DNA of 64,000 bases from Hybos culiciformis (lineage: Eukaryota; Arthropoda; Insecta; Diptera; Hybotidae), in assembly GCA_964007475.1 (NCBI GenBank), contig OZ023273.1, forward strand, positions 85,950,930 through 86,014,929. The letters are read 5' to 3'. The notes under the pieces are model-generated. The model saw only the letters and a list, made by a program, of their open reading frames with translations. It was not told where the DNA came from and did not search any database. The first letter of the stretch is position 1. Every line of letters starts with the position of its first letter. The position numbers and the translations under genes are program-made. This document shows positions 34,063-45,260 of the stretch, piece after piece.

Positions 34063-34930
34063 TAAACTTCAAAAAAAATTTCGTATATTTCGTAACCGTA
34101 GCTCCCCACCCAAAATTTTTTTTTCAGGTAATCTTAATTTCACCGGAGCTACCTATTAAAAAAATTTAGTATATTTTGCTCCGGCACGACCTAACCGTAG
34201 CTCCCCACCCAAAATTTTTTTTTCAGGTAATATTAATTTCGCCGGAGCTACCTATTTAAAAAAAAAAAATTTTTCGTATATTTTGCTCCGGCACTATCTA
34301 ACCGTAGCTCCCACCCAAAATGTTTCGGCTGGTAATCTTAATTTCACCGGAGCTACCTATTTAAAAAAAAAAAAATTTTCGTATATTTTGCTCCGGCACG
34401 ACCTAACCGTAGCTCCCCACCCAAAAAATTTTTTTCAGTTAATATTAATTTCACCGGAGCTACCTATTTAAAAAAAAAATAATTTTTCGTATATTTTGCT
34501 CCGGCACGACCTAACCGTAGCTCCCCACCCAAAAATTTTTTTTCAGGTAATATTAATTTCACCGGAGCTCCGTACTTAAAAAAAAAAAAATGTTCGTATA
34601 TTTTGCTCCGGCACGACCTAACCGTAGCTCCCCACCCAAAAATTTTTTTTCAGGTAATATTAATTTCACCGGAGCTACCTATTTAAAAAAAAAGTTTTTC
34701 GTATATTTTCCTCCGGCACTATCTAACCGTAGTTCCCACCCAAAATGTTTCGGATGGTAATATTAATTTCACCGGAGCTACCTATTTTGAAAAAAAAAAA
34801 AAATTTTCGTATATTTTGCTCCGGCACGACCTAACCGTAGCTCCCCACCCAAAAATTTTTTTTCAGGTAATATTAATTTCACCGGAGCTCCGCACTTAAA
34901 AAAAAAAAAATTTTCGTATATTTTGCTCCG
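34063..34930. repeat. About 105-bp satellite, block 1
   Basis: Tandem units of about 100-110 bp: CGTATATTTTGCTCCGGCAC, GACCTAACCGTAGCTCCCCA, CCCAAAAATTTTTTTTCAGG, TAATATTAATTTCACCGGAG, CTACCTATTT and an A-run. About eight copies with drifting A- and T-run lengths. ORFs crossing it (PARPNRSSPPKN repeats) are satellite translation, not genes. Confidence 0.92.
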
Positions 34931-34938
34931 GCACGACC

Positions 34939-36963
34939 CACGATATAGAAATAATAAGATATGCTCAATAGATTTACAAAATTGATTTCTTCTGCGCATG
35001 TCGTCATAGTGTGACAAAATTTTTTATAAATTGAATTTCTATATGGGATTTTACATATTGAGTGCATATTTAATGCTTTTTTGAATTATAAAGCATGTCT
35101 TTTTTCAATTATTATTAATTCGAATTTGTCTGTTTATTTATATATTTCTTTACTATTTTCGACACTCTCGTAGACCCAACAAAAATCCGGAAAATCGGGA
35201 AAAATCATTTGAAAATTTGGTGCAAATTTTATTAGTGATAAATCCGTTTCAGGAAAATAGCAAACTTTTCCGATTTTTCCGAAAAAAAAAATTCATGTAA
35301 AACGCTTTTCCGGAGTTTTTCCGACCAAAGAAGCGATTGAGCGTTTTGCAACCTGAAACAAACTTGTAGAGCGAAATTAGTTGCATAAAGTTGTTTTTAA
35401 GGAAAACTCGATGGAAAACCCGGAAAAGCGAGAAAATCATCGTAAAAATTTTCATCAATATGATTAATGATAAATCTTCAACAATCATGAAAACTTGCAT
35501 GAAAAATCGAGGAAGATTTGTAATAACAATTTAGTTAAAGTGAAAAAGGCAGAAAATAAAAAATAAGTAAAAAACGAGTTTTCAAACAACCTCTGTGTGT
35601 GAAGAAAAAGTTATTTTCTACTTTTTCATGCGGCTTGGCCTCAGTTTTGTTTGAAAACTCGTTTTTTACTTATTTTTTATTCAGTTTATTTATTTATTTA
35701 TTATTGTTTTAAATAATAAATTTAAAGATTTATTTAATTAACTTTTTTTTTCATTTAACAATTTTATTTAATTTTCTTTTTTTACTAACTAATGTATCAA
35801 TCATTTTTCTATTTAAAATTCTAATTCTAAAAACATTTTACATCTAAAATATAATGTTTTAACTTTAATACTACATTTAATATTTTTTTTAATTGTCTAT
35901 TAAATTTTTAATATAATTTCGTCCACATTTTAAATCCTTCTCATTATATTGTAAGAAAATTTCTTCTAATTTATAGACTTCCTTTAAAAAGTCTCCATTT
36001 GGTTTATATAAGCCTCCTTCCGATAGCTGATTGGCTCAAGAATATCATTTTCTGCCTTTAATTTTTAATTTTTCATTTTCAATTTTCTGATTTTCAAGTT
36101 CCTCTTTTAATATTTTGTTTTCCTCATCCATCACACTACTTTTTTCTGGGACAGTTCCGTCTCTAAAAAAAACTATCTTTTAAATTCTTTGAAATTTAAT
36201 TTAAATATGTTTACAAATTACATTGGAATGTTTAAGAACTCCAAGACAAATGAATCTTTTACAGGTTCAACAGAATTTGTAATGACATCGTTGGATTTTC
36301 TGAAAGCAATACTCTTGAAAAAGGTAATCATGAAGATAATTATTTAAGCACTTACAATAATTTTGAAACCATCAATTTATTTTCTCTGCGATCTATTCTT
36401 TTCTTACGGTTTGAAATTTGACTTTGAATTATATTTCCGTTATACAAATTTTCTGCTGGAATTGTTCCTTCTTTTAATTTTTTTGGAGCGTTTGTAATAT
36501 TTAGCAACTCATTTTTTAAATTTCTTTCGAAATCAATCGCTTTAAAATGTTTACTACAAATTCTTGAGTTTTTGGTTTCAAATTTATCTCCTCGTGAACA
36601 CTTGTGGACTCATTGCTTACATAACCCAGCATTTTTTGGGAATGAATAAAAACTTATCAAAAATTTTCTTTATTGCAACAATTTTAAGTTTTTATTATTA
36701 TTGCTTTTGTGTGCAGTATACGAAACCATTTTATTTATTTAATTTTAACTTTATTTAATATATTTTTAGTATATTATTTAAATGAATAATATACAAAATT
36801 TATTTAATATATTTATTATTTATTTAATATATTTTTTAAATGAAGCTTTTTTCATAGAAAAAACGGAAAAATAATTTATTTTTTGTCACATGATGACGCT
36901 AAAAGACCGAAAGAGATAGGAATAGACATGCGCGTGAGCATATCTTATTATTTCTATATCGTG
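34939..36963. mobile_element. 2-kb Mutator-like element inserted in the satellite
   Basis: Inverted ends CACGATATAGAAATAATAAG extending through ATATGCTCA (34939-34967 and 36935-36963). Flanked by a 9-bp target duplication GGCACGACC (34930-34938 and 36964-36972), which is satellite sequence. A 9-bp duplication is typical of Mutator-like elements. No transposase ORF seen: the interior is AT-rich, with a hairpin at 35547-35685 and low-complexity sequence, so it is non-autonomous. Confidence 0.8.
35547..35685. repeat. Hairpin inside the Mutator-like element
   Basis: Left arm AAAAAATAAGTAAAAAACGA continuing GTTTTCAAAC pairs with GTTTGAAAACTCGTTTTTTA continuing CTTATTTTTT: a stem of about 32 bp around a 70-nt loop. 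Confidence 0.85.
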
Positions 36964-39132
36964 GGCACGACCTAACCGTACCTCCCCACCCAAACATTTT
37001 ATTTTCAGGTAATAATAATTTCAGCGGAGCTACCTATTTTGAAAAAAAAAAATTTCGTATATTTTGCTCCGGTACGACCGAACCGTAGCTCCCCACCCAA
37101 AAATTTTTTTTCAGGTAATTAATTTCACCGGAGCTCCCTATTTAAAAAAAAAAAAATTTTCGTATATTTTGCTCCGGCACGACCTAACCGTAGCTCCCCA
37201 CCCAAAAATTTTTTTTCAGGTAATATTAATTTCACTGGAGCTACCTATTTTGAAAAAAAAAATTTTCGTATATTTTACTCTGGCACGACCTAACCGTAGC
37301 TCCCCACCCAAAAATTTTTTTTCAGGTAATATTAATTTCACCGGAGCTACCTATTTAAAAAAAAAATTTTCGTATATTTTGCTCCGGCACGACCTAACCG
37401 TACCTCCCCACCCAAACATTTTTTTTCAGGTAATAATAATTTCACCGGAGCTACCTATTTTGAAAAAAAAAATTTTCGTATATTTTGCTCCGGCACGACC
37501 TAACCGTAACTCCCCACCCAAAAATTTTTTTTTCAGGTAATATTAATTTCACCGGAGCTACCTATTTAAAAAAAAAATTTTCGTATATTTTGCTCCGGCA
37601 CGACCTAACCGTACCTCCCCACCCAAACATTTTTTTTCAGGTAATAATAATTTCACCGGAGCTACCTATTTTGAAAAAAAAAATTTTCGTATATTTTGCT
37701 CCGGCACGACCTAACCGTAACTCCCCACCCAAAAATTTTTTTTTCAGGTAATATTAATTTCACCGGAGCTACCTATTTAAAAAAAAAAATTTCGTATATT
37801 TTGCTCCGGCACGACCTAACCGTAGCTCCCCACCCAAACATTTTTTTTCAGGTAATCTTAATTTCACCGGAGCTACCTATTTTGAAAAAAAAAATTTCGT
37901 ATATTTTGCTCCGGCACGACCTAACCGTAGCTCCCCACCCAACATTTTGTTTCAGGTAATCTTAATTTCACCGAAGCTACATATTTTCGAAAAAATAGAA
38001 AATTTCGTATATTTTGCTCCGCCACGACCTAACCGTAGCTCCCCACCCAAAATTTTTTTTTCAGCTAATCTTAATTTCACCGGAGCTACCTATTTAAAAA
38101 AAAAACATTTTTCGTATATTTTGCTCCGGCACGACCTAACCGCATCTTTTTTTGCTTGTAATATTAGGTGCTATATATACATATATTTGAAATTAAAAAA
38201 TCTTGTCATTGGGAATCGAACCAGGCACCTTCAGACTTAAAGTCTGATGTTCTAGCCACTAAGCCATATTGTCCATATGATTTTGGGTTTCTTAAATATA
38301 ATAAAAAAATAAGTATTCTTATTCTAATTTTTCTGAGAAAAATGATGACGATTCTGAGAAAAATTCTATATGAAAATGGATTTTTACCCTCTACCAAAAT
38401 TCATCAAACGCCGCTAAAGAAGTATAAACTTCAAAAAATTTCGTATATTTTGCTCCGGCACGACCTAACCGTAGCTCCCCACCCAAAAATTTTTTTTCAG
38501 GTAATAATAATTTCACCGGAGCTACCAATTTTGAAAAAAAAAATTTTTTTTAGTATATTTTGCTCCGGCACGACCTAACTGTAGCTCCGCACCCAAAAAT
38601 TTTTTTTCAGGTAATATTAATTTCACCGGAGCTACCTATATTGAAAAAAAAAAAAAATTTTAGTATATTTTGTTCCGGCACGACCTAACCGTAGCTCTCC
38701 ACCCAAAAATTTTTTCAGGTAATATTAATTTCACCGGAGCTACCTATTTTGACAAAAAAAATTTTTTTTCGTATATTTTGCGTCGGCACGACCTAACCGT
38801 ACCTCCCTGCCCAAAAATTTTTCGGCTGGTAATCTAAATTTCTCCGGAGCTACCTATTTAAAAAAAAAAAATATTTTCGTGTATTTTGGTCTAGCACGAC
38901 CTAACCGTAGCTCCCCACCCAAAATTTTTTTTTCAGGTAATCTTAATTTCACCGGAGCTACCTATTTAAAAAAAAAAAAATTTTCGTATATCGGAGCAAA
39001 ATATACGAAAATATACGACCTAACCGTAGCTCCCCACCCAAAATTTTTTTTTCATGTAATATTAATTTCATCGGAGCTACCTATTTTGAAAAAAAAAAAA
39101 ATTTTCGTATATTTTGCTCCGGCACGACCTAA
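36964..39132. repeat. About 105-bp satellite, block 2
   Basis: Continuation of block 1 after the Mutator-like insertion: roughly 18 units of the same monomer, interrupted near 38140-38430 by a SINE-like insertion and unique sequence. Some units alternate between TAGCTCC and TACCTCC and between (A)n and TTTTGAAAA junctions, giving a roughly 211-bp higher-order period around 37340-37760. Confidence 0.92.
38150..38290 (-). mobile_element. tRNA-derived SINE fragment
   Basis: On the minus strand, TGGCTTAGTGGCTAGAACA resembles a pol III A box and GGTTCGATTCCC a B box. Between them TCAGA-CTTTAAG-TCTGA forms an anticodon-like arm with a 7-nt loop. The T and acceptor stems do not pair well, so it is tRNA-related, not a functional tRNA gene. 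Confidence 0.65.
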
Positions 39133-39976
39133 CGAAAGATTTTTAAAATTAATTTGAATTTAATTTTTTCGGGCCAAATTATTTTGTTTTTATAAATGAC
39201 AAATGATTATTGAGTGGACCACTAATTTTTTTGAGTGTTGAAACGTCAAAAACCATGTCAGTTCGAATTCGATTTCGAATGTCGAATGAGTAGAATGAAA
39301 ATAACCCCTTACAGAATTACTCAATTATATCATACAACGCGCCTAAAGAAGTATAAACTTCAAAAATTAATTTGATAGTTGTATTTTTTTTGTTATACCT
39401 TTTAAATTTTTAGATTAATTTCCTGGCATTGAAATTGAGATAAAATAAGTTCATGGAGCTGATATTGTTAATGATGAAATTGTATATATTATTTATTTTT
39501 TATTTTTTAACGAATTAATTCTTTGCTTTTTTGACTTCATCTTCTTCAACAATAGATAATATTCAAAAATCTCAAACTTCGGATATTATGGTATTGTTTT
39601 ACAAATTTTCAGTTTTTTTAACTACATGCCTGAATGAATTTATAAAAATATGAATGACCAATACAAACAAAAAATTTTAGCCTTAAAAAAACCCTTCGAT
39701 CGTTTCCCTTCTTAATACTTAATTTTCTTTGATCTGGATTAATTTCATTTTCAATTTTGCGAGACAACAAGTTCAGATAATTTGTAGTTCGTTTGTCCCT
39801 GCCGCTACTATTTTATTAAAGCTTATTTTTTGCTAATTTATCATGATTCTGCATGAATTTGATTAAATGTATTTTTTGAGCTTCGTTCATGCTCATGGGA
39901 GTATTTTCTTTTTTAAACTTAAAAAAACTGTAAATTAATAAATTGTTAAATTAAAAAAATTAGTGGCCCCTATGAA
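39133..39976. other. AT-rich sequence, no gene
   Basis: No domain-bearing ORF. Contains the satellite-associated phrase CGCCTAAAGAAGTATAAACT near 39340. Confidence 0.4.
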
Positions 39977-40793
39977 CACACGATCAGTGCTGTCGTTCTA
40001 CAGCTTTAGCAGTAGATCTACTGCTTTTTGATATTATCTACTGCCATACTGCTTTTTGATAAAATCTACTGCTTTTTCGTTCTTTCATTTTTAAATATTT
40101 CTCTTAAACTATTTTCTTGTTATGGTCTATGATGCTAAGAAAACTGTTTAATGTATTCGATTTTTTAAGGATTTAATTTTAATGACCCTTTTTTAAAGCA
40201 GATTGAAATTATAGATCCAAAGAATTTGGGATCCACTTAAGTACATTTGCTTAAAACGTTCCCTAATTTTGTTGAAGATGTAGATGATGTTGAGTAATTA
40301 GATGGGGAGTGGAGACAACTTATTAATTCTGTTTTTTTTTTTTTTTAAACCAAATAAAATGATTTGGAGTCTTATGCTACATTTACACCTAATGGCTAAT
40401 GGCTAATGGTAAAAATGTCCATTAATTTCTGTGTTGCCATTGAAATGGAAAGTGTTCACACTATAGAAAAATTAATGTTCAAAAATAGCCTTTCCAATAG
40501 TAACACCGTTAAATGGTAAGATGTTGCCATTACGTTTACACTTTAATGGCATGAATGGCAAACATTTGAATTTTTCCGTCTGTTTTCTGGTTTTTCTTTT
40601 TTTTTATAACAACGCTTCCACGTCTTCCAACATATCTTCTTCGATAACTTAAAATCTCCCTTTCTATGTTTTATATTTTTCTAATTATCATGCCAGCTAT
40701 GTTGTGTATTTTTCTTATTATTACGCCAACTATGTTTTTATATTTCTCCTTATTATCAAATTACTTATTATTAAGCTCTTTTAGTTAACTTAC

Positions 40794-41439
40794 AATCCAA
40801 AAAACTTCCCGATACTGACAGTAATCCTGCATCAGAAACTGATGATCGCCGCCTTCGAGTTGTAGTCTTTGTGAAAAACGTTTCCGTTTCCGTTTATTAA
40901 AACTAACTCAAGTCGATCAGCACTCGGCGTATGTGCCATACTGTTTAAATAAACTCCAAAAAGATAATCCATTTCATCGGCGTAACCATTCTGAATTGAA
41001 TACCAAAACCAATCCGATTTTAAAATTGGTGTTTTTGTATTTTTAGGTTCTGGTTTCTTTTGTGTTGAGTGTTCATCGACCACCACATGAGTACAATCGG
41101 GATCTTCTAAATCAGTTGGAATGCCACCATTATCTTTTAAAACTTTACACATATGCTGATATTCATCAGGTGGAAAACCGAAAAAACAAATTTTTTGGCC
41201 CTCAAATGCTTTCAATTTATACTGCTTTGTAAATTGATCTTTAATGACTTTAATATTTGGTATATCTTTATTATTCCACGCATCATACACCCAATTAGAT
41301 CTTACAACGGTTAATCTAAATGTCATTGCATATTGATATTTGCACAATCTCCAACCAAACATATTCGAAGATTTTCTGGAGATGGTGTTGAAGATATTGA
41401 CATTTCTTCACACTTGGATTGTTCCGGGATTGTTTCCAT
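40794..41439 (-). pseudogene. ECT2/pebble-like BRCT gene fragment
   Basis: ECT2 (fly pebble) is the RhoGEF that drives cytokinesis; its N-terminal BRCT repeats bind the centralspindlin subunit MgcRacGAP and autoinhibit the protein. Minus strand: ATG at 41439 gives METIPEQSKCEEM, then ENLRICLVGD, the start of the first BRCT. It then jumps out of frame to KYQYAMTFRLTVVRSNWVYD, the end of the middle BRCT. Next comes a full final BRCT (KAFEGQKICFFGF, GGIPTDLEDPDCTHVVVDEH, SDWFWYSIQNGY). A large internal deletion thus removed most of two BRCT repeats and broke the frame. After ADRLELVLIN a second shift occurs; the original frame resumes as RRRRSSVSDAGLLSVSGSFL and stops at a GTAAGT donor. No Dbl-homology or PH domain follows. 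The retained donor suggests capture of genomic DNA. Not functional. Confidence 0.8.
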
Positions 41440-41559
41440 TTTTTATTTTTATTTAAAAAATAATTTCAAATTAAAAATTTATTTTTAAAATAAATTTCAT
41501 AAAAAAAAAAAATAAAAAAAAATCATGTTCACTTTTTCTTTTCTTTTTTTTCTCTATTA

Positions 41560-42188
41560 AGCGGCGGTCACACGAGGCTGGTTTACCAGCCGCTTGTAGC
41601 TGCTTGCTGCTAACAGCCAGTTAACAAGCATCGTGTGAACTGTTATGTCCGCTGGTGCCAGCAGCAGCGGAGATATTTCAGTAGCGGCTGGTGAAGTTGA
41701 ACGGTTCAACTTTACTAGCGCTGCTGGACAATGTTCTTGTTGATTATTTTGTTTCAGTTTTACATTTAATTTTATTGATTTGAATTTTTCAATATTACTT
41801 TACTAATAGTAGTGTAATTAAAATAAAATGGGACCAAAAAGTAATGATGAGAAGTGAAATTCAAATCAAATAATAATTTTCTTTGAAATATATAACAAAT
41901 ATGATTGTTTGTGCGATGCAACTTCACCGTCTTATTTAAAAAGGCCAATTTCCAATTGCCTTCTTAACAATTTCCTTAACACTTCTTTCCTATGTAAAGA
42001 CATTTTGTACGAAACAGTGACCAAAATATATAAAACTGATTCAAAACATCGCAGCTGCCAGACCAGCTGCTGCTGTTTGCACAACACTGTGTAAACCCTT
42101 CCGTATGCTGGTTGCTGTCGCTGCTAGCCAGCCGCTGCTGACTAGCAGCGACCAGCGGCTGGTAAACCAGCCTCGTGTGACCGCCGCT
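41560..42188. mobile_element. TTA-flanked MITE (PIF/Harbinger-like)
   Basis: Inverted ends AGCGGCGGTCACACGAGGCT continuing GGTTTACCAGCCGCT (about 36 bp), flanked by TTA on both sides (41557-41559 and 42189-42191). Subterminal regions are rich in GCTGCTGG/CCAGCAGC palindromes and markedly GC-rich; the middle is AT-rich and non-coding. A 3-bp TTA duplication fits PIF/Harbinger. Confidence 0.8.
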
Positions 42189-42223
42189 TTAGAGTTGTCA
42201 ATTTTCACAGTTGCTGCTGCTAC

Positions 42224-42435
42224 TGTTAAGTTTTCTTCTTTTTTTTTTTTTTGTTTTTAAATTTATTACTATATTTTTTTTTATATGTAACATAAAAAAA
42301 AATCAGATTACTATATTTTTTTTATGTTACAAAAAATCAGATTACTATATATAAAAAAGATAAACAGAGTTATCATATTCCTTAAGTAAAATTAAGCATA
42401 ATAAAGTATTTTTGTAAGAGACTTTAAATTCAACA
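42224..42435 (-). repeat. Copia-type LTR (3')
   Basis: Bounded by TGTT and AACA (TG..CA on either strand), 212 bp. On the minus strand it follows the copia coding end and a polypurine tract (TTGAGGGGAGG, 42436-42446) that abuts TGTTGAATTT, the classical order RNase H, PPT, LTR. No 5' LTR seen in the window. Confidence 0.75.
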
Positions 42436-42480
42436 CCTCCCCTCAATAAATAATTCATTATACTCAATAACATTTGATAT

Positions 42481-43640
42481 TTAAGTATACTCCTTTAACA
42501 AAAAATTTCGAAAATTAGTAAATAAAATTTTAGCCAATGGCTTTGTAAAAATATCAGCTACATTGTCTGAAGTATATTCTAATTTGACATTTTTATTTTT
42601 AACACAATCTAATATATAATGATATTTAGTATCAATATGTTTTAATCTCTTATTATTTTCATTGTTTTCAGATATTTTAATTACAGATTGGTTATCTTCT
42701 AAAATCAATAAAGGTTCATCATAATGAAAATTAAAATCTGATAACAATTTTTTAATCCAACTTGCTTCTGAGATAGCACAACTTAAGGCTACGTATTCTG
42801 CTTCTGTAGAAGACAAAGAAACATTTAATTGTTTTTTTGAAAACCATGACAATACGCAATTGTTTAACATTAATGTAAACCCAGAAGTTGACTTTCGGTC
42901 TTTTACGTCTCCAGCCCAATCGACATCAACGAACGATTTTAATTTTAATTTAGAATCAAATTTATAGATTAAACATAAATCCAAAGTACCTTTTATGTAA
43001 CGTAGAATTCTTTTTAAAGCCTTAAATAATGCTTCACTCGCACAATGTTGGTATCTACTTAGGAAAATTACAGATACACATAGATCTGGTCTAGTTCCTG
43101 AAACAGCATAAAGAAAGCTACTAATTAATTGTCGACATTTTTTTTCAATATATTGATTCTCAGATTTATTTTTCAATAAAATTTCAAAATTAAAATTGTG
43201 ATCAATTGGTGTATCAATCTGTTTACAATCTGTCATATTTGCTTAAAATATTTTCCAGCTATTTTTTCTGATTTATTATGGTTAAACCGTTTATTAAATC
43301 TTGCTTTATACTGATTCCAAGATTACTAGCTAGACCTAAATCTTTAGTTTTAAAGTTATTGTTCAATATTTTTTTAGAATCTTTTATATAATTGATAGTA
43401 TTACCAAATAACTAGCTAGACCTAAATTGTTCAATATTTTTTTAAAATATTTTATATAATTGATATTATTACCAAATAACTAGCTAGAACTAAATCTTTA
43501 GTTTTAAAGTTATTGTTCAATATTTTTTTAAAATCTTTTATATAATTGATATTATTACCAAATAACAAAATATGATCGACATAAATAAGTAAATAAACAG
43601 AAATACCTTTTTCATTCTTTGTATACAAACATAAATCATT
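42481..43640 (-). pseudogene. Ty1/copia polyprotein, RT C-terminus and RNase H (truncated)
   Basis: Minus strand. From about 43640: LYTKNEKGISVYLLIYVDHILLFGNN carries the RT active-site box, YVDD changed to YVDH. This is followed by a corrupted stretch (43320-43560) in which about 99 bp is repeated three times. From 43236 an open 251-codon frame covers the end of RT and RNase H: GTRPDLCVSV, RILRYIKGTLDLCL, DVDWAGDVKDRKSTSGF, SSTEAEYVALS, KHIDTKYHYI and NVADIFTKPL, all copia hallmarks. Gag, protease, integrase and most of RT are absent, so it is a 3' fragment. It sits next to its PPT and LTR. Confidence 0.88.
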
Positions 43641-43649
43641 TTTTTTTCT

Positions 43650-44560
43650 ATGGTTGGGATTTATTTGGGATTATCGAATCGAGGTAAGTTATTTTATTAT
43701 TATTTCTTTTTCTTTTGTTTAATTTAGGAGGAAGAGGATAGCTGGTTGGAAATTTTTGCGTTCTTTTTTGGGCATTATTTGAATTTTTCAAATTATGCTC
43801 AAAAGTATGAATTTTATCACAGGAATAAATTGTAATTTTTATTAATAAAATTTTTAATATTTTTTTTTGTTTTTTTCAGATGCGGTGTGTTGGTTGGTGA
43901 TTGGATGGATTGGCGGTGCAATGGATGTTCCTGGTTTTTAACCGGTAAGTTTTTATTATTTATTCTTTTTGTTTTAAATTTTTATTTTTATTATTTTTTT
44001 TTTTTTTTATTATTTATTTTATTATTTATTTTTCAGGTTTTTAGATTTTTTGCGGTCTTTAGGGACGGGGGTCAACAAATAGTTTTATTTTGGGAAGCCT
44101 GTGGGAGAAAAGGTGGGGGCAGGGCAGGCCTCACCCGAAGGTCCACGCCGATTTTTTTTTCTGGACTTTGTTTTTTTTTTTTTTGTGAAATAAATTTTAA
44201 AATATTATTTTTATAATTATACTTTTTTTTTTAATTTTTATTATTATTTTTTTATTAATGTTATTTTTATTCTTGTTTTTAGGTACATTAACATCAGTTC
44301 CTGTATTTTCTGTTTTAGGTAACCTTCTTTGGGGTCGAGTTAGCTGCATCAACCACATGAGCAGAACAACATCAAGAACAACAAATTTATTTATTTTTTT
44401 ATTTTTTTTATATTTTAAGCAAAAAAAAATTGTTAAATATTTTATTTTTAATAAAGAAAAGAAATCATTAAAATTCCCATTCTGATATAGGCATATAGCC
44501 ATTTTAAAAATAAAATCGTTAACATAAGATTTAGTTAAATTTTTCAGTACAAAAAGAAAA
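43650..44560 (+). other. T-rich region with exon-like islands
   Basis: Short GC-rich islands are framed by splice-like signals: a donor GAGGTAAGTT at 43680; an acceptor TTTTTTTCAG at 43880 before ATGCGGTGTGTTGGTTGG, closed by CCGGTAAGTT near 43945; an acceptor TTTTTCAGG at 44035; and TTTTAGGTAC/TTTTAGGTAACC near 44280-44320. The islands encode nothing recognisable. It may be part of an unknown transposon or the remnant of a non-coding transcript; low certainty. Confidence 0.3.
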
Positions 44561-44939
44561 TACCAAACCAAAAATATGTTTAGTTTAAAATAATATGAAA
44601 AGTTTAAAACATATAAAAATATTTTTCTTGATTGTATTTATTTGAAGGATAATATTAAAACAGCCAAAAAGGATAATCTTAACTTAATTTTGCGAAATTG
44701 CTGAAAAAAATTTTATGTTTTGAAGTGCGGTTGTGTTTTTGGAAAAATACCCAAGAATAAATAGTGATTTGAATAACTAAACAGTTTATTTTCCTAAATT
44801 TCATTAAATTAGTAAAAGCATTACTCTTATCTAGTACAGAAAATATCGAAATTTCTAGATAACCATATTGTTAAGTTCATTAGTTGAAAATAATAAAAGT
44901 TTTGCCATAATTTTTTTTAATTAAAAAAATTGTAATATT

Positions 44940-45260
44940 GGCCTTGATATGTACAATTTATTTGAAATTAATGTTTAACCACAGTTTCGTTGAACCCCAT
45001 AGCTCCCAAGTGGGGGCCTTCCCGCAAAAAACGTTTCGGATTTAACATGTTAGGCACCGCCTCTATCACCTACCCAAAAATACGGCAAATCGGGCACAAA
45101 CAAATTTTTTTTTTCTTCTAGTGTTGGCCTTGATATGTACAATTTATTTGAAATTAACGTTTAACCACAGTTTCATTGAACCCCTCAGAATTAGCTGAAA
45201 CTTGGAGGGGGGGGTAGAGGCGGTGCCCAAACTCCCAAAACTGAAATCCGTTCACAGGCA
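44940..45260. repeat. Dispersed repeat, two tandem partial copies
   Basis: TTGGCCTTGATATGTACAAT followed by TTATTTGAAATTAAYGTTTA occurs at 44939 and 45124. Each copy is followed by GTTTCRTTGAACCCC and a GC-rich GAGGCGGTGCC tail related to sequence at 2180-2250 and 53160-53260. Family unknown. Confidence 0.7.

Noticed and set aside
38205..38285. tRNA with a TTA (ochre-reading) anticodon
   Set aside because: The anticodon arm pairs but T and acceptor stems do not; tRNA-derived repeat only.
36964..39132. Chain of ORFs with a PARPNRSSPPKN-type repeat
   Set aside because: They are the translation of the 105-bp satellite; frames open and close with A/T-run length and no family matches.
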